From: Prevotella sp.
GTDB lineage: Bacteria > Bacteroidota > Bacteroidia > Bacteroidales > Bacteroidaceae
Assembly (NCBI GenBank): GCA_017462915.1
Contig: JAFTQG010000038.1
Span: forward strand, 52,648 to 116,647
DNA: 64,000 bases
Direction of reading: 5' to 3'
Each line of letters starts with the position of its first letter. The stretch's first letter is position 1. The notes under the pieces were generated by a model. The model searched no databases, was not told the DNA's origin, and saw only the letters and a list, made by a program, of their open reading frames with translations. Positions 9,577 through 18,488 of this stretch are shown here, in pieces. The position numbers and the translations under genes are program-made.

Positions 9577-11280
9577 ATGTGTGGATTTGTAGCAATCATC
9601 AGACCGAGGGAGGACTCCGTTGACACTTCTGTGGATACGTTAAAGGACTCTCGTGAGAAAGCGTTGAAGATGTCGGCGAGGATACGCCATAGAGGTCCTG
9701 ACTGGAGTGGCGTATATTGTGGCGGAAGGGCTGTGCTGGCCCACGAGAGGCTTGCCATTGTCGACCCTATGTCGGGCGGACAGCCTCTCTATTCGGCAGA
9801 CGGCAAGAAGGTGCTGGCTGTGAACGGCGAGATATACAATCATCAGGAGATACGCCGCCGCTTCGCCGGACAGTATGAATTCCGCACGGGCAGTGACTGT
9901 GAGGTCATCCTTGCCTTGTACGAGAGGTACGGTACAGACTTCATCGACCAGTTGAACGGTATCTTTGCTTTCGTCCTTTACGACTCCTCGACCGATGAAT
10001 ACCTCGTGGCACGCGACCATGCCGGCGTGATACCGCTGTATATAGGCCATGACAGCGATGGCACGGTGTATGTGGCGAGCGAGCTGAAGGCCTTGGAGGG
10101 ACAGTGTGAAAGCTACGAACCGTTTCCTCCGGGACATTCCCTCACAGGCGGAGACGGCGGAGAGATGCGACGCTGGTATCACCGTGACTGGTTCGGGTAT
10201 GACGATATGCCGTGGGCAACCGCCGACCGCAGCGAGGCGGTGCGTCAGGTCAGGGACGGTCTGATGGCGGCGGTGAAGCGTCAGCTGATGAGCGATGTGC
10301 CTTATGGCGTGCTGCTTTCGGGCGGTCTGGACAGTTCGGTGGTCTCGGCGATAGCCAAGATGTATGCCGCAAAGCGTGTGGAGACAAACGACGAGCACGA
10401 TGCGTGGTGGCCTCGCCTGCACTCCTTTGCCGTGGGGCTGAAAGGTGCTCCCGACCTCGCCAAGGCGCGTGAGATGGCAGAGTATATAGGCACGGTGCAC
10501 CATGAGGTGAACTACACCGTGCAGGAGGGTCTTGATGCCGTCCGCGATGTGATATACTACATAGAGACATACGACGTGACTACCGTGAGGGCGTCCACGC
10601 CTATGTATCTGCTGGCGCGTGTAATACGCAGCATGGGCATAAAGATGGTGTTGAGCGGAGAGGGTGCCGACGAAATTTTCGGCGGTTATCTGTATTTCCA
10701 TAAGGCACCGTCGGCAAAGGCGTTTCATGAGGAGACGGTGCGCAAGCTCTCCCGCCTTTACCAGTATGACTGCCTGAGAGCCAACAAATCGCTTATGGCA
10801 TGGGGCATAGAGGGGCGTGTGCCTTTCCTCGACAAGGAGTTTATGGATGTGGCGATGCGTATCGACCCGTCGCTGAAGATGTGTCCCGGCACGGCCATCG
10901 AGAAGGGACTTGTCCGCGAGGCGTTTGCCGATATGCTGCCCGAGAGTGTGGCATGGAGGCAGAAAGAGCAGTTCAGCGACGGCGTGGGCTATTCGTGGAT
11001 AGACACTCTGAAGGCAGTCACGGCGGCTGCGGTGAGCGACAGCGAGATGGCGCAGGCTGCCGAGCGATTCCCTGTCAATCCGCCGAAAAACAAGGAGGAG
11101 TATTACTACCGCAGCATCTTCGAGGAGCATTTCCCCGGCAGGTCGGCAGCCCTTAGCGTGCCGAGCGAGGCCAGTGTGGCTTGCTCCACGGCAGTAGCAC
11201 TGGAATGGGATGAGGCTTTCAGGAATCTTGACGAGCCCAGTGGACGTGCCGTAAAGGGCGTTCACGCACAGGCATACTGA
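9577..11280 (+). CDS. asnB: Asparagine synthase (glutamine hydrolysing)
   Basis: A 567-residue asparagine synthetase B. C2 of MCGFVAII is the class-II amidotransferase nucleophile, IRHRGPDWSG and AVNGEIYNH line the glutaminase site, and the ATP pyrophosphatase loop LLSGGLDSS is at residues 246-254. It closes a plus-strand run pyrG-purF-asnB of three glutamine amidotransferases next to amtB/P-II, with gltB (a fourth) on the other strand. The run probably shares nitrogen-status control, although no specific operator was recognised. Confidence 0.95.
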   Translation: MCGFVAIIRPREDSVDTSVDTLKDSREKALKMSARIRHRGPDWSGVYCGGRAVLAHERLAIVDPMSGGQPLYSADGKKVLAVNGEIYNHQEIRRRFAGQYEFRTGSDCEVILALYERYGTDFIDQLNGIFAFVLYDSSTDEYLVARDHAGVIPLYIGHDSDGTVYVASELKALEGQCESYEPFPPGHSLTGGDGGEMRRWYHRDWFGYDDMPWATADRSEAVRQVRDGLMAAVKRQLMSDVPYGVLLSGGLDSSVVSAIAKMYAAKRVETNDEHDAWWPRLHSFAVGLKGAPDLAKAREMAEYIGTVHHEVNYTVQEGLDAVRDVIYYIETYDVTTVRASTPMYLLARVIRSMGIKMVLSGEGADEIFGGYLYFHKAPSAKAFHEETVRKLSRLYQYDCLRANKSLMAWGIEGRVPFLDKEFMDVAMRIDPSLKMCPGTAIEKGLVREAFADMLPESVAWRQKEQFSDGVGYSWIDTLKAVTAAAVSDSEMAQAAERFPVNPPKNKEEYYYRSIFEEHFPGRSAALSVPSEASVACSTAVALEWDEAFRNLDEPSGRAVKGVHAQAY

Positions 11281-11361
11281 CGATATATGAGATAGACTGC
11301 CACCGTTTTGCAATCTGTTGATATACAATGTGCTGCGTGATGGTTGCGAAACGTGTGGCAG

Positions 11362-11435
11362 AGTGTCACCCTTTACACGGTGAAAGGTCACCTTTTACTG
11401 TGCGAGGGGTGACCTTTTGTTTGGTAAAGGGTGAT
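11362..11435. repeat. Palindromic-unit array A
   Basis: Four units about 22 bases apart, each a variant of the imperfect palindrome AAAGGTCACCTTT. The first and fourth units are complementary (CACCCTTTAC with GTAAAGGGTG), and so are the second and third (AAAGGTCACC with GGTGACCTTT), so the whole can fold as a nested hairpin. The same family recurs at 31582, 47826, 56071 and 63632. Any reading frame over it is an artefact. It is the first element of the gene-free interval 11281-11868, after asnB. Confidence 0.8.
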
Positions 11436-11682
11436 TGTTGGGGTTATAGGTTTTGGGTTGTTGGTTATAGGTTTTGGGTTGTAGGTTATAGGTTTTCGGT
11501 TGTTGGTTAAGGTTATGGTTATCGTTAAGGTTAAGGTTATGGTTATCGTTAAGGTCATTGGTTTCCTGTTGATAGCCGGAATAGCCTGTATAGCCGTAAT
11601 ATATAAGCTGATACCCAAACGATTAAACGACCAACAACAGAAAACTAAACAACAAAACAACCAAACAACAAAACGACCAAGT
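11435..11682. repeat. Low-complexity GGTT/AACC word repeat, site 1
   Basis: Repeats of the words GGTTATAGGTTTTGGGTTG, then GTTAAGGTTATGGTTATC twice, followed after a 50-base spacer by the opposite-strand vocabulary (AACGACCAACAACAG, AACAACCAAACAAC). The two halves can pair imperfectly. No coding function is evident. It fills the rest of the interval between asnB and the phase-variable operon. Confidence 0.7.
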
Positions 11683-11758
11683 CTGATTATGGTTTCCCGG
11701 GAACATACTGCACAAGTATAGGTTAAAGTATAAAAATATTTAAAAATGGAGCGTTAAA

Positions 11759-11790
11759 TTGTATATTGTTGTGATAAATATTTAAATTTG
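11759..11790 (+). promoter_or_regulatory. Promoter of the C25/SPFH/HEPN operon
   Basis: TTG at 11759-11761, 21 bases, then TAAATTTG at 11783-11790 match the Bacteroidetes promoter consensus. The predicted transcript start near 11797 leaves about 70 bases of AT-rich leader before ATGATG at 11869. No other complete promoter was seen before 20913, so it probably drives all seven downstream genes. Confidence 0.65.
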
Positions 11791-11868
11791 CAATCATAAA
11801 TAATATTCTCGGCTTTATCGATACTTTTAATTGTCAACTAATTGTTTTTTACATAATAAAACACAGAT

Positions 11869-12788
11869 ATGATGAATAAGTTGAAGACTTTACAGTTTTT
11901 TGTTGTGTGCTGTGCCCTCTTTCTCCCCCCCCCCCCTTGATGGCGCAATCGTTGCTTGATGAAAATGAGGGAGAATATTCAGGACCAGTTGTGTACCTTG
12001 ATGATATTCAGAATAAATCAGGTGTTGGCAACCAGTTGTTTGCAACATTCCAAGCTAAAGTCAAGGAAGGCCTGAACAGAAGTGGACGTATCTCGATTGT
12101 AGATGCAAGCTCGGAACAAGCACTCCAGAATGAGGCGCAGCGCAGAAACTCTGGTGTTGCTGTCACTTCCAGTTCTCTTTTCGACAAGGTCAAATCATTG
12201 GGAGCCGATTATATTCTTAAGTTCGCTCTTGTAAGTGAATCGCATGAGCGCATCGTTCCCGAGAAATCTACAGGCTCGGTAGGAAAATTTATAGATGCCT
12301 TGGGAGGCTCGGACCCTTATTATAAAAGTACCATATCTTTGAGTGTAGATGTCGTCAGTATAAAGAAAGGTACGGTTGTCAGAAGCAAGACATACACTTG
12401 TAGTGGAAATAGCAAGTCTGATACTTCGTGGGAAGATGCCGCATCGAAAGCTATGGACGATGTATCTACTTATGCTTTGTGGACGGCAGATTATCTATCG
12501 CCTCTGAGCGGAGAGATATTGAAGATAGAGTCTGTCAATAAGAGAAAGACAAAGGCAGAGACGGTAATTGTCAATATAGGCTCGCGCAAGAAGTTGAGGA
12601 GATATGAGTATATGTACGTGTATACTGTGGTAGATATTGCAGGTGAACAGTCGACACGGCAGATTGGAGAGTTGCGGGTAAAGGAAGTCCTGTCGCCAAA
12701 CAGATCACTGTGCGAGGTGAAAGATGGAGAGAAAGAGATTCTTGAGTGCTCGAAGAAAAATGTTGCAATGATTGTCAAATCTAACTGA
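11869..12788 (+). CDS. Exported CsgG/LpoB-like protein, out of frame at a C12 tract (probable phase variation)
   Basis: From ATG 11869 the frame encodes a signal peptide (MMNKLKTLQFFVVCCALFLP) but ends at TGA 11938-11940, immediately after a run of 12 C. The long downstream frame (to 12788) is open from GTG 11907 and from ATG 11940, neither with a proper signal peptide. One extra C (13), or two fewer (10), would join the two frames and give a cleavable signal ending in MAQS. The mature part of about 280 residues begins with a CsgG/TolB-N-like strand (VVYLDDIQNKSG), then RISIVDAS and GADYILKFALV, resembling periplasmic CsgG or LpoB domains. The family match is by pattern only. The stop overlaps the next ATG. 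Confidence 0.75.
11925..11936 (+). repeat. C12 homopolymer within a signal-peptide coding region
   Basis: Twelve consecutive C inside the 5' end of the CsgG-like gene. Slipped-strand change by +1 or -2 bases restores the full protein, so the sequenced state is OFF for the exported product. A homopolymer base-calling error is the alternative. Confidence 0.9.
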
Positions 12789-14056
12789 TGAAGCAGGTTT
12801 TATTTCTCATTTTTTCGTTTTTGCTAAGCGCCACATGGGCTACAGCACAAGAATATTCCAATTCGGTGGCACTTGTGAGCCAGTCGGACAATCTTCTCGT
12901 GGTTGACTCTAAGGCTGTGGGTGACCGTAAGCGTGATGCACAGGAGATGGCGCTCAAGTCGGCTTTCCACTGTCTGTTCTATAAAGGCGTGGCTGGCTAT
13001 AATGGCGGTAAGCCTTTGCTGCAGAAAGATAACGCTTATTATTCTGAGAGGTTTTTCTCAGAACGCTATGCTATGTTCGTAGGAAACAGCACCGTGATAG
13101 GTGATATAGGGAAGACTGTAGACAAGAAACGCTATGCATGTACTATGCGTGTGGAGATTCTAATCGGCAGTCTAGTACGTGATCTTGTTACCGAGGGACT
13201 GGCTTCAAAGCCAGCATCAGAGACCAGTATGGAGGAAACTGACGAGGCAATCGTCTTGCCCAGTATCATGGTCGTGCCTTACAAGACGGAGAACGAGACT
13301 TATCGTTCCGTGATACAGAAGAACTCCGACAAGCGAAGTGCTATGGTCAAGGTACAAGAGATGTTTGTACAATATGGTGTTACAACCATAGACTTGGAGG
13401 GACAGCTGGATGCAGTATATACCTCAAAAGAGTTTAACCTTAGTACAGCCCGCTCGGCAGAGAAGAATGTCATCACCCGTTCCGGTGCAGATGTCTATGT
13501 AACAGTAGACGTGCAGCAACAAGGTACTTCCGAGATGGGCAAGCGTGTGAAGGTGGATATGAAAGCCTACGATACTAAATCCGGTTCCATCCTGTCTACC
13601 ACTACCACAGGCTGGACCAATCCTATAAAGAATGTTGATGTTGGCGATCTCTGTATAATGGCCGTTAAGACCCGTATGAGCGATTTCATGCGTGCTCTCT
13701 CTACCAGTTTTGCCAAACAGATGCAAGGTGGAAAGACTATATCGTTGCGCATATTCAAAAGTAAAGCTGGCAAGTGGAGTCTTGATTCGCAGGTGGGCGA
13801 TGCCGGTTACACGCTTAGCAGTGTCATCAGGCGTTGGGTGAAGAAGCATGCCGAGAAGGGACGCATACATATAAAGGGTGGCGTAAACGAACTGCTGTGG
13901 TTTGATACCATAGCTATTCCATCCACCGATGAAGACGGTATGTCTATGGACGCGGCTACATGGGGTGATAGCCTTCTCTATTATCTCAACCAAGAGCTTC
14001 GCGTAGCTTGTAAGATGAAGTTTGATGGCACGGCAATCGATATTACGTTACAATGA
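12788..14056 (+). CDS. Exported protein of unknown function, partner of the phase-variable gene
   Basis: A 422-residue protein with a signal peptide (MKQVLFLIFSFLLSATWATA, cleavage before QEYSN). No lipobox or membrane segment follows, so it should be periplasmic or secreted. The N-terminal third (SKAVGDRKRDAQEMALKSA) looks like the conserved start of CsgG-operon or LPP20-like periplasmic proteins. The middle repeats a DNA/RNA-independent alpha/beta pattern, including IMVVPYKTENETY and GADVYVTVDVQQQG, similar in style to the preceding protein. Its ATG overlaps the preceding stop (TGATG). Not assigned to a named family. Confidence 0.8.
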   Translation: MKQVLFLIFSFLLSATWATAQEYSNSVALVSQSDNLLVVDSKAVGDRKRDAQEMALKSAFHCLFYKGVAGYNGGKPLLQKDNAYYSERFFSERYAMFVGNSTVIGDIGKTVDKKRYACTMRVEILIGSLVRDLVTEGLASKPASETSMEETDEAIVLPSIMVVPYKTENETYRSVIQKNSDKRSAMVKVQEMFVQYGVTTIDLEGQLDAVYTSKEFNLSTARSAEKNVITRSGADVYVTVDVQQQGTSEMGKRVKVDMKAYDTKSGSILSTTTTGWTNPIKNVDVGDLCIMAVKTRMSDFMRALSTSFAKQMQGGKTISLRIFKSKAGKWSLDSQVGDAGYTLSSVIRRWVKKHAEKGRIHIKGGVNELLWFDTIAIPSTDEDGMSMDAATWGDSLLYYLNQELRVACKMKFDGTAIDITLQ

Positions 14057-14095
14057 GATTCTTCCTGTCAGTATGAACTTTTAAGTACCTATACT

Positions 14096-15769
14096 ATGTA
14101 TTGCTATAATTGCGGTAGTCGTATAGAGCCTAACGACCATTTTTGCGCACACTGTGGCGTATGTCTCGGTGATGAAGAGACACCAAGAAGGCTTGCGTCA
14201 AAGTATTTTGACATCGAGATAGCTGACGTGAAGGGCGATTCTCCGACGGATGAGGGGTATGTCTTGACGGATTCTCTTCGGTTGGCAGAGAGGCTGTCGA
14301 CAAATGTGCAGACAATCAAGTCTGTCTTGGAAGAATTCGTTTCCATCCGCGCAACAGAGGGTGTGCGCTACAATGTTTTAGACCTGCATGTGTCAGAACG
14401 GCAAAACGGCATATCGTGGCAGGAATGCCAACGCTTCTTGACTATTCGTTACCATCAGGATTTGAACAGCGGCAAACGACCTGTATACTTATTTATAATA
14501 GGTGGTGACGATATCATCCCTATGCCTACGTTGCCTCTCAAAATCAATAATGACGACACTGTTGATAGCGATTTGCCATATGCCTATCTCTATGGCGCGG
14601 CGACAGAAGAAGGATTGCTTAATCTTGGTGTCTTTGAACGGCAGATCATGCTTCTTGTGGGTAGGTTGCCCGTGGCACAAGACGCGTTGTTGGCGGACTT
14701 TATCAACATGCTCAATAATGCGCTCTATGCTGGATATAGAGGATTGCCTCGCCACGCCATGCACGCTCAGTGTGATCCAAACTGGAAAGTCATTACTCGC
14801 CAAGTGACACGTGGTTTTGAGCCGTACCTTCCTTGTAATGAAGCCAATACCGATTATTATTACGGTCCCATCATGCTCACCCCACAGTTTGAACCTACTA
14901 CACCCGCGTTTCAGCAGTCTTTCCCATACAAGGAAGCCGATATATTCTACTATAACCTGCATGGTACGAATTTGCATGGCGTGGACAATTTCGCCGGTTA
15001 TACTTATCAGGGTGGCACTTCGCAACGTGCATTATGCCCACGCAATATGGCTGCTGTTGCCAATCTCAATATAGTGGTGACGGAGGCTTGCTATGGCGGA
15101 TGGTTCAAACAGAGCATATACAACAGTCAATCTAAAAAGAAAGAGGAAACCATACTGCTTTCCTCACTCAATGCTCGTACCGTGTCTTATCTGGGCTCTT
15201 CGCGTGTTGCTTATGGCAACACAGATAAGCAAAGCCAGAATGGTTTGCTTGCTGCAGACATTCTGGCTCATCACTTCCTTTCTTATCTCTATCAAGGCTA
15301 CACGGCTGGTGAGGCAATGCATGCTTCAAAAATAGATATGCTCAACATTCCTCGTAATGTGGAGGGTACACGTATAACTGTACTTGAGTTCAATCTTTTT
15401 GGCGATCCTTCGCTTTATGTTGATACTCACGGCTTAAGAAAGGACAGTGGTGATTCTGCTTATGCAAGAAAGGCAGAAACTGCAAGGACTCATTTCAGCG
15501 TGGAATATGAAGAAAGCAAGAGCGGCGGACTGTTAGAAACTGTGAGACGGTTGGTGGATCATAATTTCAAAGAAATAGATCAACATCTGCAACGGTATCT
15601 CTACGACATGTGGAATATAGAAAAGTGTGCATTACAGCGTGTGGTGAAAGCATCACCAAAGGCTGGTGTAGGCGAGACGGCATATTTATATCTTACGGAC
15701 AACGGCAGTATCTCTGTCGTAACAAACAGTGAAAGCCACAAGGTGACTTGTTGCCTCTTTGAAAAATAA
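14096..15769 (+). CDS. Zinc-ribbon protein with C25 (gingipain-like, caspase-fold) protease domain
   Basis: A 557-residue protein without signal peptide, hence cytosolic. Residues 3-20 form a zinc ribbon (C3, C6, C17, C20). Residues about 90-440 carry C25/clan CD hallmarks: a strand plus acidic loop YLFIIGGDDIIPMP, an SDLPYAYL segment, VGRLPV, the catalytic pair H289-G290 (YYNLHG) and C332 (VVTEACYGG), SYLGSSRVAYG, and FNLFGDPSLYV near the end. Gingipain-type domains are normally secreted, so a cytosolic form with a ribbon is unusual and recalls regulated caspase-like proteases of prokaryotic immune systems. About 110 further residues are helical and then beta-rich. It sits 39 bases after its neighbour. 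The protease call is strong; its role is inference. Confidence 0.85.
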   Translation: MYCYNCGSRIEPNDHFCAHCGVCLGDEETPRRLASKYFDIEIADVKGDSPTDEGYVLTDSLRLAERLSTNVQTIKSVLEEFVSIRATEGVRYNVLDLHVSERQNGISWQECQRFLTIRYHQDLNSGKRPVYLFIIGGDDIIPMPTLPLKINNDDTVDSDLPYAYLYGAATEEGLLNLGVFERQIMLLVGRLPVAQDALLADFINMLNNALYAGYRGLPRHAMHAQCDPNWKVITRQVTRGFEPYLPCNEANTDYYYGPIMLTPQFEPTTPAFQQSFPYKEADIFYYNLHGTNLHGVDNFAGYTYQGGTSQRALCPRNMAAVANLNIVVTEACYGGWFKQSIYNSQSKKKEETILLSSLNARTVSYLGSSRVAYGNTDKQSQNGLLAADILAHHFLSYLYQGYTAGEAMHASKIDMLNIPRNVEGTRITVLEFNLFGDPSLYVDTHGLRKDSGDSAYARKAETARTHFSVEYEESKSGGLLETVRRLVDHNFKEIDQHLQRYLYDMWNIEKCALQRVVKASPKAGVGETAYLYLTDNGSISVVTNSESHKVTCCLFEK

Positions 15770-15812
15770 TGAAATCATTTTAATATAGGAACAACACGAA
15801 AAACAGATAGCT

Positions 15813-18137
15813 ATGAAGTGTATCAATTGTCATAAAGAGTTGCGCGATGGCGCAAGGTTTTGTACCGTCTGTGGTACTCCACAACCAATACCCACAGTAG
15901 ATAGTGACATCCCCGTGACTGAAGCGCAAGATGCCAAGCCGTCTGCAAAGGAAATCAATACTATTGGCCAATATCTGTTCTGGCAAGTCCAGCCAGGTGA
16001 ATTGGCAAGGATAATTACAGAGCGCGAGTTTATTGAGTATAGTTCTGCACAAGGGTTGATAGTCAATAATGGTACAACGGCCTGCATATATAAACAAGGC
16101 CAGCTGCTCACTACACTGCAAGGTGGAAAATATAATTTTGTGACTTCCGATGAGTTGGAACGTGCGCTCAACCAACACTCTGGAGGTATAGCTGGAGGAC
16201 TGAATAAGATAAAGCGTTTCTTGGCCAATCTCATTTTCGGCCAAAGTGTGCGTAGTCGCATAGAGGATGCCCAGCAGGCAGACCTATTGCGTGCTCAGTC
16301 AATAGATCAAGTGTTGGAATACCTCAACAGCGACAGTCTGTACTCTGTGGTATTGGTGCAAAACCGAGTCTTTGACCTTATCTTGGGCGACACTATGCAG
16401 AGTCAGAATGGCTGTGCAAACTTTGTGCCCATGAGCATTCGTGCGCAGAACTGTGATTTTAAGGTGGGCGTGAGAGCCAACTTTAAAATAGAGAACATCG
16501 ATGTGATGTGTGCCCATTATCTCGTAGAGCGACAGACTCTCTCGGCGGAATATCTCGCCCAGCAGGTCGTGGCACAGGTGGAGACAACCATACAGGCTTA
16601 TTTTGCCGCATCGGATACGGAATTGACGTCACTGCAAAATAGTGGTCAGGTATCTGCACAAGGCCTCAAATACATTGAAGACCAGCTGCGCGAAATGGAC
16701 TTCTACGGCATCAAGCTGCAGGATATAGTCAGCATCACGTGTAGCAATGCCGACTTGGAGCGTTTCTCCCAGTTGAGCCATAATCTCTATGTGTCAGAAC
16801 AAGAACTTGACTATCTGCACAAAACCAACGAGTTTAAAAACCGCTTGGCTACTGCCGTCAATCAGCAACTGTTGCAAGAGGCACGCACCGATTTGGAACT
16901 TATGCGTAGCTTGGAAGTAATAAACAGGGATCGTTGCGTGACAGAAGAAGACCTCAACCGCTTCTATATTGTTCTTTCAAGAGAGCACCGTGTGTTTGAA
17001 GCACAAGACAAAGAAAAGGAGGAACAGGCGTTAGTGGAAATACAGCGGACTGGACTGCTTCGAAGTGAGGAAATTGAGATTCTTCGCTATGAGGTTGAGT
17101 TGCGTCGCCAGGAGAGAAATCAGCAGGCCGCACTTACCCGTGCAGGGAGGGAGAACGAATTGCGGAAACAGCAGTATGCTGATGGCTTTGCCTTGAAATT
17201 GATGCAACTCAAAGACAGCATAGACTACGAGATGGCGCGTACGAGCGGTGAGGCTCAAGTAGACCTCGCTCAGGTGGCTCATGAATTGGAAATTACTTCT
17301 CGCAAGGATGCCTATGCCGATCATCGCTTTGAAGTGGAGCTTCAACGTCGCCAGCAGGTGGACGATTATGAATTGCAGAAGCGCAAAGCGCTGCAGCGAC
17401 AAGATAATGAGCAGATGCAGTTTGAATATGATATCGTGCGCCAGTCACAAGCAGATCAGATGAAGAGATATCGCGAGATGATGGAGGTGGACGCAGAAGA
17501 GGCAGACCGGGCTTCAAAGAGAAAGATAGATGAAGAAAAGGCATACAATGAACATGAACTAAAGATACATGAACTGGATGTAGAGGCAGAGAGAGAACGC
17601 AACAGGCTCAAGGCTGGTATGAGCGCAGAACAGCTTGTGGCCGAGCAACTTTCACGGCTCGATAAGGATGCACAGTCTGCTTACTTTAATGCAGGTCGGA
17701 ATTTGGCGCAAGAACGCAACTTGCGTGAACAGCAGGCCGCTCTTTATGAAATGCAGATGAAGCGAGATGAAGAACTTAATCGTGAGATGCGGCAGCAGAT
17801 CGCAGACATTGCAAAGCAGAGCATGGCGGCAATGGTGGGTATGAGTAGTAATATGGTGGAAAATCGCAATGAACAGAAGCGGGAGTACCAAGATGAGTTG
17901 CATCGTGAGCAGGCTCGACATGATCAGCATCAGGACATGGCACTCAATTATACTACTCGTCAGCAGTTGGTGCCCACTACGAATAGTAGTGTAAATGGCA
18001 GTAATACAAGCGGCAATGCCACAAGTCAGAGTAAGAGTATGGCCAAGCCAGTACACGTCAAGGTGTGCCCACAGTGCGGACAGACTTATCCGGATGTAGA
18101 GAAATTTTGTTCCGACTGCGGTTGTGAACTGGCATAA
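15813..18137 (+). CDS. SPFH-domain coiled-coil protein with zinc ribbons at both ends
   Basis: A 774-residue protein. The N-terminal ribbon has C3, C6, C17 and C20, the same spacing as in the preceding protease; a second ribbon lies at the C-terminus (VCPQCG...FCSDCG). Residues about 45-350 resemble the SPFH (stomatin/prohibitin) domain of YdjI-like proteins (LFWQVQPGELARIITERE, IYKQGQLLTTLQGGKY, VGVRANFKIEN). Residues about 370-690 are long, charged, Q/E/R-rich coiled coil, then an S/N/T-rich linker. There is no signal peptide. SPFH proteins form membrane-associated rings or scaffolds, so it probably assembles the complex on the inner face of the membrane (inference). Confidence 0.85.
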   Translation: MKCINCHKELRDGARFCTVCGTPQPIPTVDSDIPVTEAQDAKPSAKEINTIGQYLFWQVQPGELARIITEREFIEYSSAQGLIVNNGTTACIYKQGQLLTTLQGGKYNFVTSDELERALNQHSGGIAGGLNKIKRFLANLIFGQSVRSRIEDAQQADLLRAQSIDQVLEYLNSDSLYSVVLVQNRVFDLILGDTMQSQNGCANFVPMSIRAQNCDFKVGVRANFKIENIDVMCAHYLVERQTLSAEYLAQQVVAQVETTIQAYFAASDTELTSLQNSGQVSAQGLKYIEDQLREMDFYGIKLQDIVSITCSNADLERFSQLSHNLYVSEQELDYLHKTNEFKNRLATAVNQQLLQEARTDLELMRSLEVINRDRCVTEEDLNRFYIVLSREHRVFEAQDKEKEEQALVEIQRTGLLRSEEIEILRYEVELRRQERNQQAALTRAGRENELRKQQYADGFALKLMQLKDSIDYEMARTSGEAQVDLAQVAHELEITSRKDAYADHRFEVELQRRQQVDDYELQKRKALQRQDNEQMQFEYDIVRQSQADQMKRYREMMEVDAEEADRASKRKIDEEKAYNEHELKIHELDVEAERERNRLKAGMSAEQLVAEQLSRLDKDAQSAYFNAGRNLAQERNLREQQAALYEMQMKRDEELNREMRQQIADIAKQSMAAMVGMSSNMVENRNEQKREYQDELHREQARHDQHQDMALNYTTRQQLVPTTNSSVNGSNTSGNATSQSKSMAKPVHVKVCPQCGQTYPDVEKFCSDCGCELA

Positions 18138-18188
18138 ACAAAACCATTAATATATACTTGCGTAAGTGAGACTTTTCGTCTGACGAAT

Positions 18189-18488
18189 ATGAAATATACA
18201 GGAAAAATATTGATTAAGGAAGGATGCGTAGGGAGTAAGTCGGAAGGACGATACGTATATCTGCAAACCAATGAGCAGGAGTATCATTTGTTTCGTGAAG
18301 GTATACATCCGGCCGGCGACGATTTCTTTCTACCTTTTGATGGCATGATTGCTGATGTAAACGGTGAGGAAGAAAATACATGGATTGCAGCAAAAAGCAT
18401 TACTGTGTGGTGTGATGAAAGTAATAATTTACAAGAACAGACAACAATCATAAAGGCAGAAGAACAAAAAAATGGAGAAAAAATGTAA
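18189..18488 (+). CDS. Small protein of unknown function in the C25/SPFH operon
   Basis: A 99-residue cytosolic protein, MKYTGKILIKEGCVGSKSEG at its start, rich in beta strand with a lysine/glutamate tail. No motif was recognised. It starts 51 bases after the SPFH gene and its last 17 bases overlap the next gene, so it is translated as part of the operon. It may be an adaptor, but nothing in the sequence proves a function. Confidence 0.65.
   Translation: MKYTGKILIKEGCVGSKSEGRYVYLQTNEQEYHLFREGIHPAGDDFFLPFDGMIADVNGEEENTWIAAKSITVWCDESNNLQEQTTIIKAEEQKNGEKM

Noticed and set aside
11907-11939. GTG 11907 as the genuine start of the CsgG-like gene
   Set aside because: It would replace a good signal peptide by a proline run; the ATG frame with one more C gives a normal exported protein.
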